Positions 1-12,501 of a stretch of DNA of 64,000 nucleotides are shown here, piece after piece. The notes under the pieces were generated by a model. The model saw only the letters and a list, made by a program, of their open reading frames with translations. It made no database searches and was not told the origin of the DNA. Origin of the DNA: Ephemerocybe angulata (Eukaryota; Basidiomycota; Agaricomycetes; Agaricales; Psathyrellaceae); NCBI GenBank assembly GCA_013368325.1, contig JAACJK010000007.1:434001-498000 (forward strand). Reading direction: 5' to 3'. Made by a program: the position numbers and the translations under genes. Position 1 is the stretch's first letter. Every line of letters starts with the position of its first letter.

Positions 1-340
1 CCAAGGGATGGTTGAGCGAGGTTCTCCTATGTAAAGAGCATAGGCGAGGAGTCGTACCGTATCCCGGCGCTGGTCTGTCCGATCAACGCTTTTAGTATAT
101 GAAGACATTCGGGGAAGCAGCGGGGCTCACCCTTGCTTTTCCATCCGTTTTATCTACCACAAGAACGGTATGCCCGACCTCACGAAGAGCGTAGGCGGCT
201 GAGAGGCCTGGCATATTTCAGTCAATACTCGATCCTGCCTCCTGAGAGGAATCCTTCTTACCCGCAATTCCTCCTCCGACAACGATACAGTGGATGCTAG
301 TCCTGGCCTTGCATAGTCGGCCCTGGTCTCTGTCAAACAT
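1..340 (-). CDS. FAD-dependent monooxygenase, N-terminal part, cut by window edge
   Basis: The start ATG is at 340-338. The first exon leads into the dinucleotide-binding fingerprint IHCIVVGGGIAG, is interrupted by a GTAAGA...CCAG intron, and resumes as GLSAAYALREVGHTVLVVDK. This is the GxGxxG Rossmann FAD motif plus the acidic residue that ends beta-2, as in salicylate-hydroxylase-like class A flavoprotein monooxygenases. A second intron (GTGAGC...ACAG) follows DGKA. The reading frame then stays open to base 1, so the catalytic core lies outside the window. A TATA-like TATTTATA lies about 130 bp upstream (near 470). The substrate cannot be inferred. The N-terminal family call is firm; whether the gene is intact downstream is unknown. 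Confidence 0.75.
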
Positions 341-1306
341 TGCACAGGGGCTGTATGGTGTAGGTAGGTATGGGCGAGGTGAGTGGGATGTTTGATTCGC
401 GAGGACTGGTGGAAGGGAAGAGCGAGATCGGAGTGTTTAGACGCCTTCCAGTCTCGACGCCTATAAATATGCCCCCTATCTAGGCGAAACAAGTCGCCCA
501 TATCGCCTTCCGAGGAAGGTGGAACGACGAACAGACAAACGGCATAGGCTTGGCGAGTAAACTCCGCCAATTCGACAGAAGCTCATCTGAGGTGCTACAT
601 AAGCTATATTTGAACGTAAGCGAGCGGTTTTTGAGACCTGAAGTGCTGTTTATTGCCAGAGGTTCGGGGTGGTGGAGCACGAACTTTAGCTGTTTCGCTC
701 CCAGCAGCGAAATAAGACCACAGCTGTGGCTCACATACGTGAAAGTGCACGGGAAGCAATCCCCCGTTTGCGGAAGAACGCATGTTCGTTTGGCCCTGTG
801 AGAAGAGACTAGTGAGAAGAGCCCACAGGCGGAGGCTTTGGTGAGTTCTATCACCACTCGAGTCATGACAGCCTTCAAGGCTTTATATACCTCAGTTATC
901 CTCCTGGCATCTGTACTTCATAAATTGGGCGAGCAAAGCACACCTTTGGTAGCCTTAAACTGCCAAGTCATGCATATGCGCCTAGCCTGCCTTGTTAAAT
1001 TGCACATGCACTGAGACGCGTACCAATTAGCTGTTGACAGGAAAAGATATATACTCACCAGTTGATAGGTGCGATTGAGGTGTGAAGATGATATCTTGAA
1101 GAACCTCCGAGCGTGGTATACATATGGAGCTCGAAACGTTATCACCACGCGTTTTTACTTGCTTCCATGATCTCCGCAATCTATAGCCATGTCTTTTACT
1201 CCCTTGTTGTAAGTATTGTCTTGTGGAGTATTATTGTACAGGGTTTCGTCGTATGAGACGTCGGTAATGTGGGCGTCCTAGCCAAAGTTCTTTTAAGGCC
1301 CACACA
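341..1306. other. Intergenic, no supported gene
   Basis: About 1 kb between the divergent 5' side of the monooxygenase and the 3' end of the permease gene. Open frames here lack credible ATG starts, splice signals or recognisable motifs. I see only the TATA-like element near 470, which probably serves the monooxygenase. Confidence 0.6.
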
Positions 1307-3359
1307 TTAAACAGTTTTCTTGCCTCTTCGAGCCACCGAGGCCTTCCATACGGAGAGATGGCAGGCTGCACCCGCAAAAACGGCGATCTTTGTGCCACCG
1401 GGACCTGTGAGCCTATGCAAACATGAAGGCATACGAGTACTTACCGCAGCGAATGACAACGGTCGTTGCCAGTGGCGCTCGGATGTCAAGAGAGCACCTG
1501 CGATTGGGTTGCCGGTTAAAAGCGCAAATGCTAATGCAAAGGAAGTCATCCCGATTCGAATCCTAGTAGAAGATGGGCAGGGCATCAGCAGGTTTTGTAT
1601 AGACATGGGTAAAGCAACACGAACCCCAGGTCTGAAAGGTCGGGGTTAGTGACGAATGACCCAACTGCCGGAGCAGCAAGTGACACAACTGTTGGATAAC
1701 TTCGTAAATGCAAACGGGAAGACATTCTAAATACGCCACATACCTCCCCCGGAGAAGAACCCGTAGAACACACTGAAGGCCGCAACCCCCGCTAGGCTAG
1801 TCGCCCCGAACATCGCAAATATGAGAGATCCAGTGAAGATGGACGAGATAATCAAGACTAGACAGAAGGAAAGTCAGTTTCCTTGTGTGGACGCGGATCA
1901 GAGGATTGTGGGCGTACCATTTAGGGGACCATAACGATCAGCAACAATATTCGGAAGCGTACGCCCCAATAATGATCCTGCATTCATTATTGTAATCTAC
2001 GCCGAAAGTTAGTTAAGCTTAGCCTTTGAGGAGATTGAATAGAATGTACCGCGTATTTCGAGAACCTAACATCTACGCCGTGGAGAACGGCATAGAGCTG
2101 TAGATAGAAGACTGGCTTCGCGGTGAGCGCTCCTTTCAAAGCTTCGTTATTGGACAGGACATACACGGTACGAATACCCCCAAGAATAACTATAGAAAGC
2201 ACACAAGTCAGCTGCATGTATACTCTTGTGCGAAAATTCTGAACCTACAAGGAAGGCCCCAAGCATGAAGAACAAAAAAGGTACATCTTTGATGATCGTT
2301 CGCAACGATGCCTGGGCCGAGTTCCTTTTGGGTGGAAGCCGTGGTCGTAGTAAAAAGTTTGCTATAATCAAGAGACCGAGAGTGATGAATCCGACAGCTC
2401 TTGAGAGGAAGTTAACACATGCGCGGAAAGATATGTATAGCCGGCGCACCTTATCCCCCACCCATACCCAGCAGAGCTACTGAAAACGTTGTTTAGAAGC
2501 ACAGGGTATAAGTAACCTCCGATACTTCCGCCTGTGGAGAGTGATATCAGGGCCACTACGGACTGAGGGGAAGCCATCCACAATCCCACCTGATACAACA
2601 ACTCCCATAGCCAAAGACCTTCGTTTGCGGAAGTAATGGGATGTTATAGTCAGAGTTGGGAGGAAAAGCATTCCCATTCCCAAACCAACACCCACTCCCT
2701 GGGCGAGGAACGTTTGGTAGTAGTGATGCGGCTGAACGAGGGAGAGCATGAACATCCTGAAACGGATATTAGTTCGAATTGAAGTGGGGAGCGGTGTCGT
2801 CGAACGCACGATATGGAGTATATCAGAGTCCCTGCGATAGTCGTGTGTCGATAATAGCCCATTTCCATGAGCTTCCCAGCGGGGAGCCCAATAGCGAATA
2901 ATAGGAAAACTTGCGCAGATCCAATCCAACTGATTTCGGACGCTGTTTTCTCGGACAAGGATACACGCTGGGTTGACTGTAAATGCCACGAAGTTCTTCA
3001 AGACTCAGAAACTCGAACTCACCGTATAGTAGTCCTGGTAGACGCCGAACGATTGAACCACGCCGAAGGTGCAGAACGACATGATGGCCCTGCAAATGGT
3101 GCAAGGATTAAACAACCGATAGTGTACCGCCTGCGGCCACAGTTCAAACGTACCCTCCAAGCACCGACAACCATCCTTGAAGCCCGCCTTCAGAGAACTC
3201 TGGAGCGGGAGTCAGTTCTTGGGATGAAGGGCTATTGCAGCCAGATTCCAGGTCTGGCGCTGCAGCTGAGACCGTCACATTCTGAGATGACTCCTTTGTT
3301 TCAAGGCTCGAGCCTCCTTCGAACGAGGGCTTTTCGTTTGTGCTGCTGAGGGCGTCCAT
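1307..3359 (-). CDS. MFS transporter, monocarboxylate-permease-like
   Basis: The start ATG at 3359-3357 opens a hydrophilic N-terminus (MDALSSTNEKPSFEGG...) that ends GLQGWLSVLGG, the usual beginning of TM1 in fungal monocarboxylate (MCT/Mch-like) permeases. Successive exons give SFCTFGVVQSFGVYQDYYT, then SWIGSAQVFLLFAIGLPAGKL, then GVGVGLGMGMLFLPTLTIT. After these come SHYFRKRRSLAMGVVVS joined to GGSIGGYLYPVLLNNVFS, then MNAGSLLGRTLPNIVADRYG, LAGVAAFSVFYGFFSGGG and MTSFALAFALLTGNPIAGAL. These match the family in order, with 12 membrane segments expected in the plasma membrane. At least seven short introns are needed. Every join I tested keeps frame except the last one (donor near 1447), where the frame of the final 20-40 residues is uncertain. 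Substrate is unknown. Confidence 0.85.
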
Positions 3360-4889
3360 TGAGCATAGGAGTGGGGCAAGAAGCAGCCTGGGGATGAACC
3401 TCATGCATATCGATCTGGAAAGCGTGGTATTCCCATGTCCTCAAGAATTCGAGGAAGTTTACTGCCTTCTGAAGTCAAATATAGTACACGTCGTCTGCCG
3501 TGAGTTGCAGTCTTCGAATGGGCAGTTGCGAGGTGGTGATAAGATCAGACAACCCACGTCCTCGGCGACATGACAGGCTGGGCTCCAGATTCAACCTTGA
3601 AAGGTAAAACACCGAAGCATTGGGTGCGAATGGGGTAGCTATTCCAATGGGACGAAGGTGTTTCTGGCGTCTGATGCCATGAGTAGGTCCTGAGCTGCTC
3701 CCTTACATCGGGTTAGGATTCAGTCTTGGGAAGTATTCTCAAGACCTAAGGATTACTGGGCTCCATGGATGAGAAGCAAGCCGTACGTCGTCGGATTCCC
3801 ATCGGGGTTGAGGAGTCGATCATCAAAGGTGCAATGGCACCGGGATACGCTCGGGGGATAGAGTGGGATTGTGGGTTTCTTCAGCAACGTCTCAGGTACC
3901 CTCGAGCACCCTTTTATAAGAAATCCACCTAGAGGAAAGGAGGGGGTTTGTTGTCATTTGAGATATTGAATAGACCACAAACCCCAACGACTTCTGGACT
4001 TACCGTCGAGCACTCGTCTCCTTGAGGCTGAAGTCTTTCGGCTGAGGGCTCTTTTGGCAAGATTTTCGTATATTGCATGGGGTCAGTTGCCGCTCAGTAC
4101 GGTCATCGAGGACCGGAATCCAAACAGGTTGCGGGTCGACCCTGGTTGACAATGGTGGTTCGAAGCAAACCACCGTGAGAACAGGATTATGGAACCAGCT
4201 TGTTTGATGACGGGTCCGTTCCACTTCTCCTTCCTCCGACCTCACAACCTCTGGACATGGCTTTAACCAAATATTGAAGTCTAAGGCCTCCTGCGTGCTA
4301 CGCCTTATAGCGTATAAGTCTCATATAAACCTGTTTCCACGTAATTCAGTACTGGATAGCTTGGCAGCCCTCATCACCGAGCCCAGTTCACAATTTGGTA
4401 CGCTTGTCGTTTTACCTTTGCGCCACGTAACTTTCTGGATTGAAGCTGACCGTATTTCTCGGGCAGGAATCTGGTGATTGTGAAACGAGGATTATCCGTG
4501 ATATCGTGGCCTTGCGAAGTTGCTTTATGTTCCGCTTCGTGACGCTCGTCAGATCGGCTCGCTACCCAGGAAGGTTTGTATAATGAAGCCTTCGGAACCT
4601 GTCCAGATCTCTTTATCGCCTACAGATATCCACCTTCTTGAGCGTGTCCCACCTCCAAGCAAACCTTGGAAACACGCTCGAGCCTGTGATAGATGCGATT
4701 CCGAGACTCGATCTTGGACTTCTTACTATTTTTTCGAGTCCGGGGGCGCCGATGAATCTTCTTGACCCGATTTTCAGCAACTAGGTGCTCTACACACGCA
4801 AACGCACCTGCCGATTATAGGTCTCAGGAGACCCTATAAATGAAGCATGCAGGTTGTTCAGTTAGCCCAGAATCCCCAACCCTCACATC
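3360..4889. other. Intergenic, no recognised gene
   Basis: About 1.5 kb between divergently oriented genes. On the minus strand, 4000-4245 is open, contains a stretch ending TERQLTPCNI, and is followed by a plausible GTAAGT...CTCTAG intron, but no family is recognisable and the next exon soon stops. A TATA box (CTATAAATG, near 4833) lies 55 bp before the next ATG and belongs to the acyl-CoA oxidase gene. Confidence 0.5.
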
Positions 4890-6740
4890 ATGGTTAATGC
4901 ATTATATCGCCATCCCCTTTTTCTTCAACGCGCCGAGCTGCTAACTCCAGATGAGCGCGTATCTCTGTCGTATCAGCGTGCTAAACTCATGATGCAAACC
5001 TATCGTAAGTACTACTGCCCTTCGATGGTCCATTGGCGCTGACCCTTCGCTCAGGCTTAACTGCACGCGACGTGCAGTTCTGCTCTCCAAAATATTGGGA
5101 GATGATGATGGACCCCATTTGCGCATGGGATGTCGCCATGTTCACCATGCTGGCTGCTCACGTCGGCCTGACCATTGGAACCTTGTCGAGGCACCTTAAA
5201 CGACGGCCCGACTTTCGACCACTGGTGGACCGTCTACTCCGGTTTGACACCGTCGGGATCTATCTTCTGACAGAGAGAGGACACGGACTCGATGCCTTCA
5301 ACATAGAGACCACTGCAACGAAGACAACTGATGGGTTTATTCTTAACACGCCACGGGAAGAAGCTGCCAAGTACGTTGCATCTCGCGTCGTTGAGGGATC
5401 GTTATTGACATTTTCTGGTCAGGTTCATGCCAGCGTCCACGCCCTTGTTCGGCGTGGAAAAAGTTGCCCTCGTTATGGCGCGTCTTATCGTGGACAACGA
5501 AGACAGAGGATGCCGCTTTTTTATCGTGCCGATCTGCAACGAAACTGAGATGTATCGAGGCGTCACCTCGACGCGTCTTCCACCTCGAAGTGGCACATGT
5601 CCCCTCGACTTCTCCATCACGTCATTCGACCATGTTTTCCTCCCACCCACTGCCCTTGTTGCAGCCGATGTGTACGACCTTTCGACCCCTGTTCGCCAAC
5701 TGGAGTCCTGGTGGGACGAAATATGGAGGATTCAACTGGGGACGCTTTCTGTTCCAGCACCTTGGGTCTCCGCAACAAAAGCCGTTGCCTACATCGGCGG
5801 TCAATACTCGTCATGGCGGTGTATCCTTGGTAAACACAACAAGCCGACGCCAATCCTCACGTTTCGTACGCAGCAGTGGGCCGTTGCACACGCAACCTCT
5901 GTCGGAATGGTCCTGGACAACTGGTACCCGCTCGTGGTCAAAGAGGCTATCGGACAAAACGATCCACGCATGCGACACGCGCTATCTGTCGTTGTCAAAA
6001 CTACTATCTGCCGGCATTTCCAACGATGTGTATCTGAAGTGGCAGAACGGTGCGGAGCGCAGGGAACTTTCGACCAAAACTATATGGCCCGGATCGCGGT
6101 ATGCCGAGACTTATTTCATACTCAACCTACCGTCACTCATTGGATTTCAACCTAGAACGACGGCAAAGGAGTCATCATTGCTGAAGGCGACATCTTGACC
6201 TTGTGCATTCGCCTCTTCTCAGAGATGGTCCAGGGCCAATACCACCTCCCCATACCCGACTCCTCCGATTCGCTTCTCGCAGCTCATGCAAACTCTCTCC
6301 TCAACGAAAATATCGCCCTCTTCCGGTCCCTTGGGTGCACTCATCGAAGCGAAGCATTTAACTCCGTTATCCTTCCTCAATCCCAGCCTGTCATCGAGGC
6401 CATCGGGCATGCCCTGGCCTACTCCGCGGGCGTTAAAGCAGGCCTTCCTCAGCCTATTCTCGACGTGTACCAATGCGCAGTCGTGCGTCAAGACTCGGCT
6501 TGGTATTCGGAAGACGGCCATCTCTCACGGATGCGACAAAGGCTCCAGGAAGACGCCGCCCTCACGGCCTTCCTGCCTGGTCTGTCGAGCTACATGACCC
6601 AGCTCAATGTCGAAGATTATGTTACGGCCCCAATCGTGTCTGATGCTGCGTGGAAGGCGTATCTTCCAGAGTTACCATCATACACTGGGGGTGCTGATTA
6701 CTCCTGGGACGATGCTCCGCCTATCCATGCTATGTTGTAG
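4890..6740 (+). CDS. Acyl-CoA dehydrogenase/oxidase family protein
   Basis: The ATG at 4890 follows a TATA box (about 4833). There are four exons: 4890-5004, 5055-5370, 5423-6098 and 6156-6740; all introns are GT-AG and every join keeps frame. The product shows the flavoprotein acyl-CoA oxidase/dehydrogenase layout. It has an N-terminal helical domain, then YLLTERGHGLDAFNIETTAT (the FAD/substrate region), EDRGCRFFIVPICNE, FRTQQWAVAHATSVGMVL (the FAD-contacting RxQF-like region) and a C-terminal helical domain with RCGAQGTFDQNYMARIANDG and IAEGDILTLCIRLFSE. The predicted role is flavin-dependent alpha,beta-oxidation of an acyl-CoA, as in beta-oxidation. The C-terminus (IHAML) is not a canonical SKL-type peroxisomal signal, so location is open. 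No frame breaks were seen. Confidence 0.88.
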
Positions 6741-8116
6741 TGCGCCACGGTCTCCCTTCATCTCTTCCATTTCGCTGCCGTTCATTCTTTGCATAGGTTT
6801 CTTATCGCACGATTCGCATCCCCACTATAGACAGTCAATCAAGTGTAAAGTACTTACGCTGGTTATCGCATACACCCTCCAGATATTGCGATATGACCAT
6901 GCGATGAGCTATTCTCGGTCATAGATGAAGTGAAGAAGCTGCACCTTCTTCATCTTATTCAGCTATCCGTAATGAGAGCCCCAGTCAAACCCCAGAGTCG
7001 GTCAGCCTCTAGACTCGCGAACTCCATTGCTTCGCGACCACACACTACCACCGTTCTTGCCGATGAATAGTAAAGGTCGCCTGAACATTTCAGCCTTCCT
7101 GAGTGACCCCAGAGTGGAGAAGAACATCACTCCTATTTGGAGCGGTGAATGCTCATCCAAGTGACCGAGACATACAAGATCTGTGGGCCCGAAGACGGCC
7201 CTGCGATATATTTCTCACAGGGATGTGACGGTACCTGTAACCTTTATCAGACCATGGACCAATTCACTCACGCAGCTGCAGGTGTTTGAACAGATGCACG
7301 GCCCCCGGCGGGCTGATATACCAAGAGCTCGTTCGTCCCCAGTAGCTTTTCAGGGTGCCGAGCTCAAGCCCCCATTTTGTCCTCCATCCCAGAAGTTTTG
7401 AAGGCCCGAGGAGTTTGTGGGTCCACCGTCTACCCCTGATCTTTCAGGGTCGAATTCTCCCGAGTGTCGATCTACCTATAGCCACGGCGCCAAATTAAAC
7501 GGGCAAAAGTCTGCGCTCGTTTATCTCGGACTTAAGGTCTAAACTTACACTGTAGAATTTCTCTAGCTGCGCATTCATGCTAGTGCAGTGGTAAGTCTCG
7601 GATCTTCTTCGCCATTAATGGAACCTGACTGGAAAATTAATGGGAGTAGATTCCTCACAGAATATCACCAATCCTTAGGAACTTATCAAATGCTGAATAG
7701 GTTGCGAGCTGTCTGCCGTTTCCCTTGAGGTGTACATGAGATCGCAACAAATTCTATCAGAGAGATCTATCCCATGCATGAATATTTACCTTTCATTGTA
7801 CTGCATGTATTAGTCGGTCGAGGTCATGGTGGCCACTCCAAAGGCGCCGTAGATCAGAAGCGTCGGGACCTGTATGGGGAAGTCTCAAGGTCCCGATAAT
7901 TGAGGCGTGAAGTGTGGGCGGCAGCTGCCAAAGAAAAGGGGTTACCGAGGTAGGTAACACATCGAGAAGCAGCGACCACGTTCAAGGCAAGCGGAAAATA
8001 TCTGGATCAATTATATGTACATTGAACGAGAGGCATATTCACCAGACTTGCGTCGTCGCTATCGTGGGTGCACAGTCGTCGGTGTCAAAGCCAGAAGTGT
8101 AGCAGGGGCCCGGTGG
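6741..8116. other. Intergenic between convergent genes
   Basis: About 1.4 kb between the 3' ends of the acyl-CoA oxidase and UBR7 genes. I found no domain, no tRNA-like fold and no repeat here. Confidence 0.6.
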
Positions 8117-9670
8117 TCACATATCTCCTTTCTTTCTCGCTTCTGTGAGGGAAGCAAAGAATTCTTTCACATCACCTTCATTCACGACCTTCCCCTCCTG
8201 GGCAAAAGGTTGCAAGAAGGATTTCAGCCCATCCCTAAATCCAAGGAGCACAATTTCGTCATCAAGGACTCGAACAGGAAGGAAGGAACGCGAACCTCAT
8301 GGCGTTGAAGGCGTGAATGCCGTCGATGGCTCTATCCCGAGGAAGACGCTCAAGCGCTCTCATTCCCAGTTCTTCCAGCGACAAACCTGCAGTCAACGCT
8401 GATTAAATGAGAGGCAAAACTCGAAAGTTGCGGACACACCTGAATCGGGGTCTGGAGGTGGCTCATACGTGTCCTCTTCTTCAACCAGATACCGATGTTT
8501 CTCCAGGGAGGGTTCGCACTATGAGACATCGTATGAGAGCCAATATTATCGTTTTGGGGCGATTTACCTCATCGCAATGACACCAGCGCTCTCTAAAGCC
8601 GTCGGTCAGGAAGACGTCTCCAGTTCCCAACTCAGTCCCTGAATTCTGCTGGAAGACTTTCAGAGCCAAAGGATCAGCTGACGGCGATAAGCACTTCGTA
8701 CTACCTGATCCTCGAGCTCTTTTTGCTTCTGGAACATCAGTATCTGCCGAAGGTAAACGGCGTTTAGAGCCTGTGTTGAAGGCTTCCTCCGAGTCATCGA
8801 CTATGACGTGATCTTCCTGGGCTTTCTCGACACGACGCCATTTGTCGTCCGTGTTGTCGCGTGCTACCATGATAGCGCCAGTCGATCCTGCGTACTTCTT
8901 CAGAATGGGAATTTTTGAGACGCACCCACCGCAGACGAAGCTGTCGTAATCATCTGCAGAGATGAGAGAGGGTGGAAGGTCCGTCGAGGATGCATCTGAC
9001 GCAGCATCTGCATTTTCTGACGCGTCCTGCTGCACCTCCGGAGTAGGTTCTCTTGAGGGTGGACGCTCTCTGAGGTTGCAGCATGATTCATGAAACCAAT
9101 CCTACGTCCCGTTCATGACTAGGAATTGACCCCTAAAGGCGTGAGAACGTACCTCGCAAACTAAACATTGAATCATCGCCTCTCGCTCCTTCTTGGGATC
9201 GTAAGGCTTGCTGCATCTGCAGAAGACGCCCCGGAAGTTCTGACCGTAGTGGTTCAGTTCGTTTGCTGGGTGATGCGCTTTGTCAAGAGTACAACTATGA
9301 GCGATCACCGATGTCGGGCAATCGCAGCGAAACCCTCGCTTTGGGAATCTGGTGCGCATTGTCAAGGTTAAGTTACTCCGTGGTCTCAGCAAGATTCAAG
9401 GGCGCTTACAGCTCGACTTGCTCGTGATCGGTGTGGCAAGCAATGGAACACGCTGAACAGATCCCTCGTGGTTCAGGACACGTCAGACACAGGTATACAG
9501 CCTGCCTTCACTGTTTGTTAGTGACATTAGAGACGTTACTGGGAGATTTCGAACCTCATGTAGCCCAGTGGGTATGTGCATTGGGAGAATTGGTGAGGCA
9601 AAGCGAGTCCTGCTTCACGGACAAGTTCGTCTTGCGACTCCAAGTATTCCGACAGAGTTGATTCTGCCAT
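8117..9670 (-). CDS. UBR7: UBR7-type zinc-finger protein (putative E3 ubiquitin ligase)
   Basis: The ATG at 9670-9668 begins MAESTLSEYLESQDEL. The UBR box follows: QCTYPLGYMR, then (after an intron) AVYLCLTCPEPRGICSACS, IACHTDHEQVEL, and FPKRGFRCDCPTS. Next come NFRGVFCRCSKPYDP and REAMIQCLVCEDWFHESCC, a PHD-like Cys/His finger, and then YDSFVCGGCV. The middle is acidic with a basic, NLS-like KRRLP...EAKRARG. The C-terminus has the conserved LSLEELGMRALERLPRDRAI and FLQPFAQEGKVVNEGDVKEF before the stop at 8119-8117. Two small joins near the end (a GTTCGC...TTTAG intron inside FNAMR/DGLK) keep frame. In other eukaryotes UBR7/Mlo2 acts on chromatin; the histone substrate here is inferred, not seen. 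The gene looks complete. Confidence 0.9.
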
Positions 9671-10142
9671 GCTTGAAGACAGACTATTAAGGAGGGCTGG
9701 TATGGGTGTTCTCGGGTTTCTGGCGAGTACCGCAGGTGCTCTCGAGGTAGACTGATAGTAGAGAGCAGGTTTAAGCGCGCATCGTCGTGACCGTACGCTG
9801 TTTGTCAATGGCGGGCCGATTGAAGTTTGGGATAGAGTTAGGGGCATCATTACTGCTTTTAGACCCGCACTCCACTGTCAGCGTCACTGCCAAAGCTCCC
9901 GATGAACGACTTGCGCTCTGACCACCATCACAAGCTCTCAAGAGATCTATTAACCGGTGGGTCGTCTGTGTGGTGTACATCTCCTAAAAATTACTGTTGA
10001 ATGGTCTGCTCTTCTACCAGAAATCCGTGCTCATACCGAGAGGAATTTCGAAGGGGCTCGGAACGGTATCGGAAGTCGACATCTTCGAGCTATAAATCGT
10101 GGTTGTCTATCAGGCTAGATCCCTCATCATACCATCCCAGAA
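9671..10142. promoter_or_regulatory. Divergent promoter region, UBR7 / hydantoinase B
   Basis: 472 bp separate two divergent start codons. A TATA box (CTATAAATC, near 10090) sits about 53 bp upstream of the plus-strand ATG. No comparable box is evident for UBR7. Confidence 0.5.
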
Positions 10143-12501
10143 ATGTCTGAAGCATCAGATATTGTGAAGAAAAGGCTCGACAAAGGGCCTGACCCGATTC
10201 TCTTGACGTTGTTCGCGAACCGCTTTATGAGCGTCGCGGAGGCGATGGGACGGTCGCTTCAGCAGACTTCAATCAGCACAAACATTAAGGAACGGCTCGA
10301 CTTCTCATGTGCTCTCTTCGCACCTGACGGCGATCTCGTTGCGAATGCACCCTTTATCCCGATTCACCTTGGGTCCATGAGCTTGTACGTTTAATTATCT
10401 CTACTTGTTCGCTCGGTGCAACTAATCACAGCGCTACTTCCTTTGGTGTTAAAGTGCAGTGAAATACCAGATGAAACTGCATGGAGAAACCTTGAAAGAA
10501 GGAGACGTACTCATGACAAACTCACCCCACGCAGGAGGATCGTGCGTACTGACGATCTCATTGTGTCCCGCGCAGGGCTGACTGATCTACGTCCTCCGTG
10601 GCTAGCCACTTGCCTGACATCACAATCATCACCCCCGTTTTCGACACTGATACAAAGCAGATCATCTTTTCACAGCTTCCAGAGGCCACCATGCTGACAT
10701 TGGCGGTATCCTTCCCGGATCGATGCCCCCTACATCTGTCAACATCTTTGAAGAGGGGGCTAATATCGAAAGCTTCAAGATCGTCGACGGTGGAGTTTTC
10801 AACTCCAAGGGGTTGCATGAGCATATGGTCGATAAGCCAGCTCAGTACCCCGGCAGTTCTGGTTGTAGAAATATTCGAGACGTGGAAAGTGACCTGAAGG
10901 CTGTAAGTTCGTTTTAAGCACCCGATAATCGCATTTTACTGACTTCATCCGACTTATCACAGCAAATCGCGGCGAATCATAAGGGAATTCAGCTTATCCA
11001 TGCGAGTGCGTTCTCATCGATCCCCCGTGCTGGCTCTAAAGCTGAAATTGCACTCTCAGTTGTGAGCGACTATGGCCTCGAAACTGTACAAGAATACATG
11101 TACCACATCCGAGCAAATGCCGAAATGTCCGTTCGCAATCTATTGAAGGACGTCGTCAAAAGGGCGGGTACAAACATTCTCTCGGCCATCGACTACTTAG
11201 ACGATGGTTCACCGGTAAGTAAAGGCTCACTATATTTAATCGATGGCCGCCAACCACCGAGTATTATCCTTCTCTGTTCTCTAGATCCAGCTTCGCGTCG
11301 AGATCGACGAGAACGAGGGATCTGCGGTTCTAGATTTTGCGGGGACTGGGTTCGAAGTGAGGGGAAACCTTAACGCACCTATATCGGTTGTGCATTCAGC
11401 CGTCATATATTGCATGCGAGCCATGCTCGATCTTGATATACCGTTGAATGCGGGGTGCCTAGTCCCCCTAACTAGTGCGTTCCTGTGTCCTACCAAATTC
11501 ATGGCGCTGACGTTCGTTCCCTTCGGCCCTACCTTTATACAGTCCATATCCCGAAGAAGTCCCTGCTATCGCCATCCCGTACTGCGGCCGTTTGCGGTGG
11601 AAATGTCTTGACTTCACAGCGTATAGTGGATGTAGTTCTCAAGGCATTCCATGCGTGCGCCGCCAGCCAAGGATGTACCAAGTAGGCCCATATCAGCAAG
11701 GAGTCGACGGAATTGAAGTACTGACTAAATCATCCAGCAACCTCACGTTTGGTACTGGTGGGAAGGACAAAGATGGAAGAAACATCGCAGGCTGGGGCTA
11801 TTACGAGGTTCGTACCCCTTTTTCTTTGCCCTGTCTAATCTGACAAGAGCACCAGACTATTGCAGGAGGATCTGGAGCCGGCCCTGGCTGGCACGGAACA
11901 GATGGAGTCCATACGCACATAACTAACACCCGGATAGGCGATGTCGAGATCTTGGAACGCCGCTATCCTGTCATGGTCCACCAGTTTGGACTTCGTAGTG
12001 GATCTGCTGGTGTGGGCAAGTGGCACGGAGGAGAAGGCGTGGTGAGGGAATTGGAATTCTTGGAAGGGATGCAAGTGTCCATACTTTCAGAAGTGCGTCG
12101 CCCCTTCTTGTCGACACAGCGTTTCCGGTGGGTAATGAGTCCTTTTGCAGAGGCGGACGAGACAGCCCTATGGCAGCGAAGGTGGAGGTCCAGGTGGACT
12201 CGGGCGCAATACCTGGATCAAGCAGTGCCGCGGAGAAGACGGGGATGTCCCTGAAAGTGAAGCCGTACCCACCACTGAGGCCTTCCGCGAAATCAACATT
12301 GGCGGTAAGGCTACGATTTGGATGGGAAAGGGGGATAGGTTGCTCATCGAGACTCCTGGAGGGGGTGCGTGGGGAATATCCGACGAGGAGCTCGAAAATC
12401 GCGCTCGGAACTTGCGGAACCTGCACCACGGGGAACACGTTGGAGCATGGGAGCCTAGAGGATCTATTGCGGAGAGAGCTGCTGCTCAAGCAGCCTTCTG
12501 A
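10143..12501 (+). CDS. Hydantoinase B/oxoprolinase (HyuB) family protein, frame broken by one base
   Basis: The ATG at 10143 follows a TATA box, so the gene starts within HyuB sequence and lacks the HyuA half found in fused fungal 5-oxoprolinases. The HyuB signatures are all present: [66 protein letters not shown] and [17 protein letters not shown]. Also present are [54 protein letters not shown] and ETPGGGAWG. Eight or more introns join in frame. At 10667-10670 (CTTTTC), however, the frame changes by one base with no possible intron: upstream reads KQIIF and downstream reads TASRGHHAD. Either one T is missing from the run, or the assembly has an error. Predicted activity is ATP-dependent hydrolysis of oxoproline or a hydantoin, but without HyuA this is unproven. 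Confidence 0.85.

Noticed and set aside
480..878. 132-codon open frame on the minus strand
   Set aside because: It does not start with ATG, has no motif, and lies in the upstream flank of the monooxygenase.
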